From NCBI GenBank assembly GCA_964388965.1, contig CAYMCP010000005.1, positions 1 to 64,000 on the forward strand: a stretch of DNA of 64,000 bases, in the 5' to 3' direction. Of the stretch, positions 9,911 through 18,354 are shown one piece after another. Every line of letters starts with the position of its first letter. Positions within the stretch are counted from its first letter, which is position 1. A program made the position numbers and the translations under genes. This DNA is from Albibeggiatoa sp964388965 (GTDB lineage Bacteria; Pseudomonadota; Gammaproteobacteria; Beggiatoales; Beggiatoaceae). The notes below the pieces were generated by a model, which saw nothing but the letters and a program-made list of their open reading frames with translations, made no database searches and was not told the DNA's origin.

Positions 9911-10226
9911 AATTCTCATTTTAAATTTCATGAATGTCGTAGGACGCTGGTGCGTCGTCACGAGGCAACTCCAATTCTCGTTCTACGCACTGCGTCAAGT
10001 ATGTAGACGCTTACAATGAACGCTGGTGCGTCGTCCCACTGGGTGATGACGCGGCACATCGTCACGAGTCAAAATACCCATACCTTTTAGTTTCTGAGAA
10101 CTCCGAAAAACTTTTTTTACCTATAATAAAATCAATCACTTATGCAAATATGCTCCACCTAAAATCAATGACTTACAAACTTTTTCAGAGTTTTCAGTTT
10201 AGTTTAGTCTCTAAAATGAGAATTGC
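9911..10226. repeat. Inverted-repeat element with GCAATTCTCATTTT ends, interrupted by the 104-bp element
   Basis: The left end GCAATTCTCATTTT (9911-9924) is matched by its exact reverse complement at 10213-10226. The first 35 bases after the left end are identical to those of the 114-bp copy at 62808-62921. Inside are several GACGC-type palindromes (9938-10075). The copy is longer than the other one because it has expanded GACGC units and carries a complete 104-bp element at 10094-10197. Confidence 0.8.
10094..10197. mobile_element. 104-bp MITE-like element, copy B
   Basis: Runs from CTGAGAACTCCGAAAAACTT to the inverted end CTTTTTCAGAGTTTTCAG. It is flanked on both sides by TTTAGTTT, an 8-bp target duplication. 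It has the same length and ends as copies C and D. It is inserted within the larger inverted-repeat element at 9911-10226. It has no coding capacity. Confidence 0.88.
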
Positions 10227-10228
10227 TG

Positions 10229-10275
10229 TGAAAATATTTGGCAACCATCATTGGCATGGGATGCTGAATAGTTAC
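10229..10275. repeat. 47-bp dispersed repeat, copy 1
   Basis: Matches the reverse complement of 45062-45108 at 43 of 47 positions (core CAACCATCATTGGCA). It sits right after the 9911-10226 element and before the 3' end of the actin-like gene. Function unknown. Confidence 0.7.
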
Positions 10276-10293
10276 AAAAATCGTTTGTAAATT

Positions 10294-11301
10294 TTAGAGT
10301 TGTTGCCAATATTCGCTTGGCATTTCGACACTCATTTTTAACGCACCAATACTGCCACAATATTCAGCATCTTGTACACACACCGCATTACCACCGCCAT
10401 AAGCTTCTAAGCTGCTCTCAACCGCAATATCAATCCCGCGCAAACGTGAACCACCGCCTGCAATAATGATATTATTTCGCAAACGCTCTTGGAAATCCGG
10501 ATCAAACGTACCAACCAACTCCTGAATCGCTTGACTAATAGGGTCTGTCAATTTCAAACAACATTCACGCATGATCGCAGTAATATCATACTCAGCAGGA
10601 ATGCCTTTTTTAGTCAAAGTCACTTTAATCGGATCAGATGTCTTCGATACATAACCATATTTTTCCTTAATACGCCGAACAATTTGCGGTGTTAATTGCA
10701 CATCGGGATATTTTTGTAAAATCGCCTGCGTAATTTGTTCATCTAAATAATTACCAGCAACTTTTAAAGTGATTTGATCATCAGGTTCTGGAATCGAGCC
10801 GTGCATACGACATAAATCTGTTGTACCCGCTCCAATGTCTACAATTAAACATTCATCAAAACGATCAATCGCGTATGCCACACTAAATGCCTCGCTGACA
10901 ATCAGAATTTTCTTGATAAAATCTTTAGTAATATCAATAATTACCTTTTTATTGTTGATACTGGCTTGCGCAGGTACACCAATCGCTACATAAATGTCAT
11001 CATCAGCTTGCATTTCTGGTAGAGCTTTTGCGATTAAATGTTTTAAAATCAATATGGTAGCGTCTAATGCGCGTGCATCCTCACAAACCACTCCATCAGC
11101 CAATGGCCACACCACATCTAAAGCTAAACGATTTTCTAAAGCATCGTCCCCTAACAGATAATCTTTACCAAATCTTTTTTGGGCAATAACATCTTTTGGA
11201 TAGCCAACACAAGTGCGTGTTGTTACGTGTCGACCAGTTGAAGTTGAGATACAAGACCGGCTTGTGCCGAGATCAATTCCCGCGTAAAAAATTTTTGGCA
11301 T
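10294..11301 (-). CDS. MamK-like bacterial actin
   Basis: 335 residues with the actin/HSP70 ATPase fold. The phosphate-1 motif is GIDLGTSRS (about 8-16), the phosphate-2 motif IVDIGAGTTDLC (about 153-164) and the adenosine motif NNIIIAGGGSRLRG (about 277-290). The pattern around them closely follows MamK, the filament that aligns magnetosomes in magnetotactic bacteria, more than MreB or ParM. Examples are VGYPKDVIAQK after the first strand and a GNYLDEQI-type segment after phosphate 2. No magnetosome genes are seen nearby, so a filament for another cargo or for cell organisation is more likely. The gene is solitary on the minus strand. The MamK-type assignment is by recognition only. Confidence 0.75.
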   Translation of the reverse strand: MPKIFYAGIDLGTSRSCISTSTGRHVTTRTCVGYPKDVIAQKRFGKDYLLGDDALENRLALDVVWPLADGVVCEDARALDATILILKHLIAKALPEMQADDDIYVAIGVPAQASINNKKVIIDITKDFIKKILIVSEAFSVAYAIDRFDECLIVDIGAGTTDLCRMHGSIPEPDDQITLKVAGNYLDEQITQAILQKYPDVQLTPQIVRRIKEKYGYVSKTSDPIKVTLTKKGIPAEYDITAIMRECCLKLTDPISQAIQELVGTFDPDFQERLRNNIIIAGGGSRLRGIDIAVESSLEAYGGGNAVCVQDAEYCGSIGALKMSVEMPSEYWQQL

Positions 11302-11433
11302 AATCGTATCCTAAATTTGGCAATGATTCGTACACCATATTTTGCTTTTAAACTGGTGTAAATTTTAATTTTGAATGAGAAAATAAGTTGTAATTAATAC
11401 ATCTTTTTTAATATTGAAACCAAAAACATTCAA

Positions 11434-12192
11434 TTATCGTACTTCAATGCCGGCTTTTGCCATACAACGTTTTGCCTCTTCGATTGTGTACTCACCAAAA
11501 TGAAAAATACTAGCAGCAAGCACAGCGTCAGCTTTGCCTTGAATAATACCATCAACCAAATGATTTAAATTACCTACACCACCAGAAGCAATAATTGGTA
11601 CAGTCGTCGCCTCGCTAATAGTACGAGTCAAATCAATATCGAAGCCACTTTTAGTACCATCTCTATCCATACTAGTCAGTAAAATTTCGCCTGCACCATA
11701 TTCAACCATCTTTTGCGCCCAAGATACGGCATTTATACCCGTCGATTTACGACCGCCGTGCGTAAAGACTTCCCAATGATTGTTACCAACTTGTTTTGCA
11801 TCAATCGCCACTACAATACATTGCGAACCAAAATGCTTACTCGCTTCTCGGACAAATTCCGGATTAAAAACTGCCGCAGTATTAATGCTAATTTTATCAG
11901 CACCTGCATGTAACATAAGATTAATATCTTCAAGTTTACGAATACCACCGCCAACAGTTAATGGGATAAATACTTGACTTGCAACCTCTTCAACTACGTG
12001 CACCATCGTTTCACGCTCGTCCGAGCTAGCGGTAATATCCAAAAAAGTGATTTCATCAGCACCTTGCTCATCATAACGACAAGCAATCTCGACGGGATCA
12101 CCTGCGTCACGGATATTGACGAAATTAACTCCTTTGACTACACGACCTGCGTCTACATCTAAACAAGGAATCACACGCTTAGCTAAACCCAT
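11434..12192 (-). CDS. hisF: Imidazole glycerol phosphate synthase, cyclase subunit
   Basis: 252 residues, full length. HisF uses ammonia delivered by HisH to convert PRFAR into imidazole glycerol phosphate and AICAR in histidine synthesis. The start [24 protein letters not shown] and the strands carrying the catalytic aspartates (CLDVD near residue 11; [13 protein letters not shown] near 125-140) are intact. AGGA lies about 8 bases before the ATG. It follows hisA by 15 bp and was probably transcribed with it. HisH, HisB and HisI are not in the window, so the usual hisBHAFI cluster is broken up. Confidence 0.97.
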   Translation of the reverse strand: MGLAKRVIPCLDVDAGRVVKGVNFVNIRDAGDPVEIACRYDEQGADEITFLDITASSDERETMVHVVEEVASQVFIPLTVGGGIRKLEDINLMLHAGADKISINTAAVFNPEFVREASKHFGSQCIVVAIDAKQVGNNHWEVFTHGGRKSTGINAVSWAQKMVEYGAGEILLTSMDRDGTKSGFDIDLTRTISEATTVPIIASGGVGNLNHLVDGIIQGKADAVLAASIFHFGEYTIEEAKRCMAKAGIEVR

Positions 12193-12207
12193 TTGATTTT
12201 TTCCTGT

Positions 12208-12954
12208 TTAAATTGGTGCACTTTTGTATTTATCAGCTAAAGCTTGTGCTTGTGCAAAGTCTAGCGTACCTTCATAAATTGCTCGTCCAGTCACAGCACC
12301 AGTAATACCTTCATCTGCAACATTACATAAGTTTTGAATATCCTCGATTGAAGTGATACCACCCGATGCGATAATTGGAATTGAAGTCGAGCGAGCTAAT
12401 TCAACCGTTAAATTAATATTAACACCTTGCATCATGCCATCTCGGTTAATATCCGTATAAATAATTGCAGAAACGCCATCTTGTTCAAATCGTTTGGCTA
12501 AATCAACTGCCGTGTGCTGCGACATTTTTGACCAGCCATTAGTTGCGAGTTTGCCATTTTTTGCATCCAAGCCAACAATAATACGTCCGGGAAATTCTAA
12601 ACAAGCATCGGAAACAAAATGCGGTGCATTAATCGCCTTTGTGCCTAAAATGACTTGTGCCACACCCATGTCCAAATAAGCTTGTATTGTGTCCGTATCA
12701 CGAATACCCCCACCTACTTGAATTTGTACCTCTGGATATGTTTCAGCGATATTTTGGATAATCTCGCCGTTAACAGGCTTACCTGCGAATGCACCATTTA
12801 AATCTACAATATGCAAACGTCTAGCACCTTGTTCTATCCAATGTCCTGCCATAGCCACAGGGTCAGAAGAGAAGATGGTTTCGTCATCCATACGTCCTTG
12901 TTTCAAACGAACACATTGACCATCTTTTAAATCAATGGCGGGTATGACTAGCAT
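12208..12954 (-). CDS. hisA: ProFAR isomerase (HisA)
   Basis: 248 residues, full length. It isomerises the aminoaldose ProFAR to the aminoketose PRFAR in the histidine pathway. The N terminus [17 protein letters not shown] carries the catalytic Asp (IDLKDG). The half-barrel repeat signatures QVGGGIRD and IIASGGITS bind the two phosphates, and the second catalytic Asp is in [11 protein letters not shown]. It is the first gene of a two-gene hisA-hisF unit on the minus strand. Confidence 0.97.
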   Translation of the reverse strand: MLVIPAIDLKDGQCVRLKQGRMDDETIFSSDPVAMAGHWIEQGARRLHIVDLNGAFAGKPVNGEIIQNIAETYPEVQIQVGGGIRDTDTIQAYLDMGVAQVILGTKAINAPHFVSDACLEFPGRIIVGLDAKNGKLATNGWSKMSQHTAVDLAKRFEQDGVSAIIYTDINRDGMMQGVNINLTVELARSTSIPIIASGGITSIEDIQNLCNVADEGITGAVTGRAIYEGTLDFAQAQALADKYKSAPI

Positions 12955-13170
12955 GTTAAATCCTCAAACAATCAGCGTGTCTAAATTTAAAGTTTCAAGT
13001 ATACCCAAAGGTTTTTTAATTTGCGATGTTAGATTGATACTTTTTTACCATTTATTTACTGGTTCAAACGGTTTTAGTGAAATTTAAGCAATAGTAGCTG
13101 CATAATGACAAATTGGAGAAAAATAAAATGAGTGCGTAATTACTCACACTGGACGGTTACAAAAGAGAGA
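12955..13170. other. Intergenic, nothing recognised
   Basis: AT-rich DNA upstream of hisA on its transcribed side. It presumably holds the hisAF promoter, but no convincing promoter or attenuator (no His-codon leader) was visible. Confidence 0.4.
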
Positions 13171-13266
13171 ATGGAGCATTTAGGTATAATAAAGGGTATA
13201 ATTGAAGAATTTCATATAAAAGAATTAATAAACAGTCAGTTAGGCGTTCAGCAGTATGAAAAATAA
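13171..13266 (+). pseudogene. N-terminal scrap of an IS1634-type (DUF4277) transposase
   Basis: ATG at 13171 opens a 31-codon frame beginning MEHLGIIKGIIEEFHIKELI. This matches the usual start of DUF4277/IS1634-family transposases (hLGhhxGhhxELGhxELID). It then stops at 13266 after GVQQYEK. No downstream transposase sequence or terminal repeats remain, so only the 5' tip of the gene is left. It borders a toxin-antitoxin patch. Confidence 0.5.
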
Positions 13267-13300
13267 TGGCTTTAATCGCATAATTTGGGATAATGCACAC

Positions 13301-13606
13301 TTACTGCCTCACATAAAATACTATGCCAACACGCTCAATATGTTCACGCAGTTCCTCATGGTTTAAGGTATCAAAAGTTGATAAATCAATGGTATAAGGC
13401 AATAACAAATCCTCTAAAGCCTCAGCAATGTCGCCCAGTAAATTTGGTGATAAATTCTCACCATAAAGCGTTAAATCAATATCAGAACCGGTTTTAAAAT
13501 TCCCTTTTGCCCTTGAACCATATAACATCGCTTTTTCAATTTCGCCAAAACGTCGAAAAACAGCACAAATTTTTTCAACGGTGATATCAGTTAATCCGTG
13601 ATTCAT
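13301..13606 (-). CDS. Minimal nucleotidyltransferase (MntA-type antitoxin)
   Basis: 101 residues. The GS-x10-DxD motif of minimal nucleotidyltransferases is complete: GSRAKGNFKTGSDID (about 31-45). In characterised HEPN/MNT modules this protein adds AMP to the HEPN toxin and so silences it. It overlaps the upstream HEPN gene by 4 bp (ATGA), the classic translational coupling of these pairs. Here the toxin gene comes first and the antitoxin second. A transposase scrap lies just beyond its 3' end, in keeping with a mobile accessory module. Confidence 0.85.
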   Translation of the reverse strand: MNHGLTDITVEKICAVFRRFGEIEKAMLYGSRAKGNFKTGSDIDLTLYGENLSPNLLGDIAEALEDLLLPYTIDLSTFDTLNHEELREHIERVGIVFYVRQ

Positions 13607-14034
13607 CGGTCATTTTGTTCGCGTAGTTGCGTGAATTTTTGCACCATTTTTTCAAAAGCAGGGTAAAAACTGTGCAAAATATCATCAGCAATATGATTGG
13701 CAAGTTCTGGATTGTAAGTGTGTGAGGTTTGATTTCGGGCTTTAATCATTGCCATCCAAACATCTCCGTCTTCAATTAGACCATTTTTAAATGCCGTGCG
13801 TGTTGCGTCGCGCGAGCCAATCAAATCAACAAAACCTTTATGTTCTAAATAATCTTTCAAAATATTCCACGCTAATTCATGCGTGAACTCGAAACCTTGA
13901 ATCAAACCTTGTTGTTCAAGTTTGGATAATTCACGAGTTTGTGCGAGTTCGGCAGCTTCGATGAGAGTTTGAAAGGCTTTGAGATAATTATTAAATCGTT
14001 GTTGCCAGCGAATGTCTTGGTTTTGATTGTTCAT
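13603..14034 (-). CDS. HEPN-domain toxin (HepT / HI0074-type substrate-binding subunit)
   Basis: 143 residues, all-alpha. Near residue 106 is the HEPN RNase motif R-x4-H (ARNQTSHTYN), in the form seen in HepT-type toxins of HEPN/MNT pairs. The alternative annotation, nucleotidyltransferase substrate-binding protein of the HI0074 type, refers to the same fold. It overlaps the nucleotidyltransferase gene by 4 bp. A second module of the same class, with reversed gene order, is at 44356-45029. Confidence 0.85.
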   Translation of the reverse strand: MNNQNQDIRWQQRFNNYLKAFQTLIEAAELAQTRELSKLEQQGLIQGFEFTHELAWNILKDYLEHKGFVDLIGSRDATRTAFKNGLIEDGDVWMAMIKARNQTSHTYNPELANHIADDILHSFYPAFEKMVQKFTQLREQNDR

Positions 14035-14037
14035 CAG

Positions 14038-14180
14038 TTATTCCATATCGTAATGTCTACCAATAGCGAAAATATAAATTGCTTCATCATCAAAATGATA
14101 AATCACACGGTCTTTTTTTGATAAATGCCGCGACCAGTTACTTCCTCAACGGTTGGTTTATATCCTTGCCGATTTTAATG
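14038..14180 (-). pseudogene. Broken YoeB/Txe-type toxin gene, 3' part
   Basis: Read on the minus strand, the last 30 codons give WSRHLSKKDRVIYHF, then DDEAIYIFAIGRHYDME and stop. This is the C-terminal half of a YoeB/Txe-family mRNA interferase with its HY end. Just upstream the sequence IGKDINQPLRK continues the homology only after a 1-nt frameshift (near 14140). The N-terminal third is missing. It sits 3 bp before the HepT start. No antitoxin (YefM/Axe) is recognisable. Confidence 0.6.
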
Positions 14181-14234
14181 CGTTTGTTGTGAAAGTTCAA
14201 TTTGTGACATTAGCCCTGAATTTTTTAATACAAA

Positions 14235-14384
14235 TAGGCGTTACGCAGTTCAAATAAAAATTTTACCTTTTAGGCGTTACGCAGTTGAAGTGTCAATTAA
14301 TTGATTTTGTTAAACTATTCTAGTAGCACAAAAATATAACTCTCTGGATAGATTAGAATTTTTATTTGAACTGCGTAACTCCTA
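14235..14384. repeat. Inverted-repeat element of the TAGGCGTTACGCAG family, copy 1 (150 bp)
   Basis: The ends TAGGCGTTACGCAGTTCAAA (14235) and TTTGAACTGCGTAACTCCTA (ending 14384) are inverted copies. The end motif TAGGCGTTACGCAGTT is also repeated directly at 14271. The same ends bound the copy at 36368-36610, and a damaged copy lies at 45453-45566. The right end abuts the stop codon of the next gene. There is no coding capacity. Confidence 0.75.
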
Positions 14385-14387
14385 AAC

Positions 14388-16178
14388 TTAATTAACCACG
14401 CAAGCCCAAAAACCATCAATTTGTTGACAAACTAAAGGTTTTACTGCATTTTGTTGAAATTGCTGTAAATATTCTTCACTAACAACGTATAACGCACTTT
14501 CTTCAACTTGTCCAGTCTCTAGCATCTGCCATAAATTATGGCAATACATCGTACTTTTTTCATTATCCAAGCGTGCAGTACGTCCAGTATTTACTAGCAT
14601 ATTATGCTGATTCGCTAAATAAGCTGCTGACATGTAAGGCACTGCTTCTACTCCGCAATTAGGTGGTGGAATTAATAGCAATTGATGACGATTAGTAGCA
14701 AGTTGTGCCCATTTAGGCGATGTTAATACATTTTCCCAACGTGTGTGAAATGGATTATTAATATAGCGATAGTGATGGTAGGACGGGTAGAGATCGGCGA
14801 ATTGTAAGCTAAATGCTAAACTTAATAAAAATAAACTATTACGCACTGTGTTACGATAAATAATCACGCTTAGGGCTAAAAATAATAATGTATAACTTAC
14901 GACCCAGAAAAATCGCCCCGATGAGCGGAATGGAGTGAAATAGTGAAACCATTCACTAGGCAGCTCGATTATTGTCCAATGCAACAAAGTGATTTTATGG
15001 CTCAAGGCGAGTAGCGTTAATAAAAAACATATACCGAGTAATGGTAATAATTTTTTAATGTTTTGAGTAGGTTGGCGTTTTAATTCATACATCGCCCACA
15101 ATAATAATACCCACATCCCAAGCCCTAAATAATTAAAACCTTCACCTTGACCGTCTGAGGCTTTAGGTAATTCGCGTATGAATGCCGACCAAGAAAAGCT
15201 ATCTAATGGTGCAAATAAATTCATTGAATAATAGCCAAAACCTTGCGTGGCTAAGTTTTGCGTACCTGAAACTAGGAAAAATCCAGACATCCACCAACAA
15301 GCTACTGTTATTACTAGTAATATTAAAATTTGCACACTGGTAGAAAAAAAGCCACTCTGTCCATCTACTAGCCACCAACGCAGATAAAATGCCCCTGTCA
15401 ATGCCCATACCATCATCGCAATATAAGGATGGATTAACGCGCTGATTGTGATTAATACAGCCCATGCGGCAAATGCGCGTGTTGGATTGTGCCAACGTCG
15501 AAAATATAACCACAAGCCAGCTAATAATAACCAATGACTGGTTAAAGTATAGTGATCGACGCGAGCAATAATAATTGGCATCCACACGAAAAAGCTAATA
15601 CCGAACGCTTGTAGTGCGGGATTTGGCGTTAGTAAGCGCATTAATAAACTGGCAAATAAACCTTGTAAAATATAACTTAACAATAACCATATACCAATGT
15701 ATTGGAATTGCGCTGGTAAATAATTAGAAAATAATTTAAATGGTATCGCTAATAATGGTAGCGAATCGGTATATAGGATTGAGCTGCCCATTGGATAATA
15801 AAAACTGTTAATTTGTCCTAGAGGCCATTGCCATTCTTCTTTACGGAAAAATTGCCATCCGAAGTAGTTTTGTGCTAAATCGCCTTGTATCACCCAATTA
15901 ATGTGAGTTGGATCAAGTAGTTCTAAACCTAACACGTCAATAAAAAATACAGCTCCAATCGCAGCACCTAGCAAAGGTGTAAAACTTTCTAGCGGTAATT
16001 TGGTCAAGTAATCAAAACTTATTATGCTTACAATCCACGCAAGTAAAGCAAGAGTTATTGTCATTTCAAGTTGAAAATTAGGTTGACTTGCGGTAGTAAA
16101 TAAATCAGCTAAGGTAAAAATAACTGTGGTTAGGATAATGACGATAAGATAACTTAAAAAAATTTGTTGATTGCGCAC
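14388..16178 (-). CDS. Polytopic membrane protein, DUF6311-like (possible GT-C fold)
   Basis: 596 residues. About eleven to twelve hydrophobic segments are followed by a soluble C-terminal region (about 480-596). The segment from GDLAQNYFGWQFFRKEEW through YYPMGSSILYTDSLPLLAIP recalls the large periplasmic loop of DUF6311-type proteins, which are thought to have a GT-C glycosyltransferase-like topology. No catalytic residue has been established here. It is the only gene in its transcription unit. A repeat element lies directly at its stop codon and may act as its transcript end. Confidence 0.6.
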   Translation of the reverse strand: MRNQQIFLSYLIVIILTTVIFTLADLFTTASQPNFQLEMTITLALLAWIVSIISFDYLTKLPLESFTPLLGAAIGAVFFIDVLGLELLDPTHINWVIQGDLAQNYFGWQFFRKEEWQWPLGQINSFYYPMGSSILYTDSLPLLAIPFKLFSNYLPAQFQYIGIWLLLSYILQGLFASLLMRLLTPNPALQAFGISFFVWMPIIIARVDHYTLTSHWLLLAGLWLYFRRWHNPTRAFAAWAVLITISALIHPYIAMMVWALTGAFYLRWWLVDGQSGFFSTSVQILILLVITVACWWMSGFFLVSGTQNLATQGFGYYSMNLFAPLDSFSWSAFIRELPKASDGQGEGFNYLGLGMWVLLLWAMYELKRQPTQNIKKLLPLLGICFLLTLLALSHKITLLHWTIIELPSEWFHYFTPFRSSGRFFWVVSYTLLFLALSVIIYRNTVRNSLFLLSLAFSLQFADLYPSYHHYRYINNPFHTRWENVLTSPKWAQLATNRHQLLLIPPPNCGVEAVPYMSAAYLANQHNMLVNTGRTARLDNEKSTMYCHNLWQMLETGQVEESALYVVSEEYLQQFQQNAVKPLVCQQIDGFWACVVN

Positions 16179-16568
16179 AAGATTGTTCTCAGAGCTAAAA
16201 AATGTGCTTATTATGTACTATTTACTCAAAGTTCGACAATAATGAGTTTTGTCTCGTTAGTAGTTATAGAATTGGTCTAAAATTCATCGTACTTTTGTCA
16301 TTAAGGGAAATAGAACATCTTGGCTATATTCATTACTTTTAGCTATTATCAACAATAAATGGGACTAAAATGTATTCATTATCAAATTTACTAGAAAAAT
16401 ATAAAATTTGGGTTTTATATGATATTGATATTATAGTATTTTATATGATAAACTTGATTGGTTATATTAAAACAATTCTATGCTATACCATGCTGTTTTT
16501 TTAATATAAAAATGATTTTAGTATATAAAACGATGTTAATTTTATTATTAGATAATAGGTATTATCTT
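16179..16568. other. Divergent intergenic region, nothing specific
   Basis: Very AT-rich DNA between two divergently transcribed genes, so it must hold promoters for both. A TTG at 16458 could extend the kinase by 37 residues, but I prefer the ATG at 16569. Confidence 0.4.
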
Positions 16569-17852
16569 ATGAAACTAGTTAAAAAAAATAAGGATGGCAC
16601 TCAAATTTCGTTAAATACCACCAAGAAAATGCGTGTTGAAACACACTTAACACCTTGGAAAATCTTAATTGTAGATGATGAGCAAGATGTTCATATTATG
16701 ACGGAATTAGGCTTAAAAAATTTTAAATTTGCCCAGCGAACATTATTTATTTTTCATGCAATGTCAGCTTATGAGGCGAAAAATATTTTACAAAATGAAG
16801 CAGATATTGCGGTCGCATTAGTAGACATTATAATGGAAAGTGATGACGCAGGATTACAATTAATTAATTATATTCGTAATGAGTTAAAAAATAATTTAAT
16901 TCGGATAGTGATACGCACTGGTCAACCCGGTCAGCATCATGAAAGGGATGTTGTTGAGCAATATGATATTTATGATTATAAACATAAATCTCTACTTAAT
17001 GCAGATAATTTATACCTTACTATGCGTATGGCATTAAAAAATTATAGAGATTTGTATTCTTTACATGAGGCAAAGCAAGGTTTGGAGCGAAAAATATACG
17101 AGCGTACTTTGCAACTTGAGCAGCAAAATCAATCATTATTGAAACTTAATCAAGAGAAAAATGAGTTTCTAAGTATTGCAGCCCACGATTTGAAAAATCC
17201 ATTGCAAGCAATTCAAGGTTCAGCGGAAATAATAGAATTAATTATAAAAAATGAAGATTTTAGCGGAAGAGAAGAAGTGCTTGACTTTGCGCAAATGATT
17301 AATCTTAATGCTGAAAGAATGTTTGATTTAATTACTAATTTGCTTAATGTGGATGCAATTGAACTTGGTAAGTTAAAAATAGATTTACAACAGGTTGATA
17401 TTTTGCTTGAATTAAAAAATATTATAAAATCGTATGCTAGAAAAGCTGAAATTAAGTGCATTTCGATTCATTTTAAACCAGAACAATCAACATGTTTTAT
17501 TTGTACTGATGTGCAAATGTTACGGCAAATTTTAGATAATTTAATTTCTAATGCGATTAAATACTCTCTTTTAGGAAAGAATGTTTTTATTTATTTTTGT
17601 GCTCAACAGCAGACGGTTAAAATTGAGATTCAAGATGAGGGTTATGGTTTAAGTGAAGCTGATCAGAGTAAATTATTCAATAAATTTGTTCGGTTAGGTG
17701 CCAAGCCGACTGGTGGAGAGCATTCTACTGGCTTGGGATTGTTTATCGTAAAAAAATTAGTCACTGCATTAAATGGTGAAATCTACTGTAAAAGTAAATT
17801 AGGAGAGGGTGCGACCTTTGTTTTAATTTTACCAATGAATAGCGATTTATGA
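16569..17852 (+). CDS. Receiver domain-histidine kinase hybrid
   Basis: About 427 residues from the ATG at 16569 (AGG about 12 bases upstream). An N-terminal receiver domain carries ILIVDDEQDV, the phosphorylatable Asp in ALVDIIME, the Thr of IRTGQPG and a Lys in YKHKS. The long IRTGQPGQHHERDV loop resembles receivers of the DUF3369 group. A coiled coil (about 170-205) leads into HisKA with the phospho-His in SIAAHDLKNPL. The HATPase_c domain has QILDNLISNAIKYS, DEGYGLS and TGLGLFIVKKL. There is no membrane segment, so it is a cytoplasmic kinase regulated by its own receiver. A partner regulator is not adjacent. Confidence 0.9.
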   Translation: MKLVKKNKDGTQISLNTTKKMRVETHLTPWKILIVDDEQDVHIMTELGLKNFKFAQRTLFIFHAMSAYEAKNILQNEADIAVALVDIIMESDDAGLQLINYIRNELKNNLIRIVIRTGQPGQHHERDVVEQYDIYDYKHKSLLNADNLYLTMRMALKNYRDLYSLHEAKQGLERKIYERTLQLEQQNQSLLKLNQEKNEFLSIAAHDLKNPLQAIQGSAEIIELIIKNEDFSGREEVLDFAQMINLNAERMFDLITNLLNVDAIELGKLKIDLQQVDILLELKNIIKSYARKAEIKCISIHFKPEQSTCFICTDVQMLRQILDNLISNAIKYSLLGKNVFIYFCAQQQTVKIEIQDEGYGLSEADQSKLFNKFVRLGAKPTGGEHSTGLGLFIVKKLVTALNGEIYCKSKLGEGATFVLILPMNSDL

Positions 17853-17874
17853 TTTTATTTATTTATAAAGCAAT

Positions 17875-18354
17875 TTACACTGTAAGTTTTTCAATTTCGG
17901 CAGATGATGGCAATATATCGCGTAACAATTTACCATTAGGCAAGATTAATTCTGGCTGGCATTCATACAGGGGATAAAGTACAAAATTCCGTTCATACAA
18001 ACCAACATGCGGCACAATTAGACGCGGGTGACGGATATGTTGTTGAGCATACAATAAAATATCTAAATCTAATGTTCTTGCTCCCCAGTGTTCCTGACGA
18101 ATCCGACCTTGTAAATTTTCTAATAATTGGAGGCTAGATAACAGCTCTAATGGTGGTAAATGTGTCATTAATTGTGCAACAGCATTAATGTAATCGGGTT
18201 GGTCAAGACCCGCTAAAGGTGCAGTGCGGTACAGAGATGAGCATGAAATAAACCGGGTTTGCGGTAAAGCACGTAAACGCTGTAGTGCTAATTGCACTTG
18301 TTGAATTGGAGCGGCTAGATTACTCCCTAAACCAATAAAAACAGTCTCTGCCAT
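17875..18354 (-). CDS. folK: 6-hydroxymethyl-7,8-dihydropterin pyrophosphokinase
   Basis: 159 residues, full length. It transfers pyrophosphate from ATP to 6-hydroxymethyl-dihydropterin in folate synthesis. The FIGLGSNL start, SSLYRTAPL and the metal-binding HWGARTLDLDILLY signature are present. The ATG abuts the stop codon of trpC with no gap, so it is translated from the trpD-trpC-folK message. A folK placed last in a trp unit is unusual, but each gene is clearly intact. Confidence 0.95.
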   Translation of the reverse strand: MAETVFIGLGSNLAAPIQQVQLALQRLRALPQTRFISCSSLYRTAPLAGLDQPDYINAVAQLMTHLPPLELLSSLQLLENLQGRIRQEHWGARTLDLDILLYAQQHIRHPRLIVPHVGLYERNFVLYPLYECQPELILPNGKLLRDILPSSAEIEKLTV

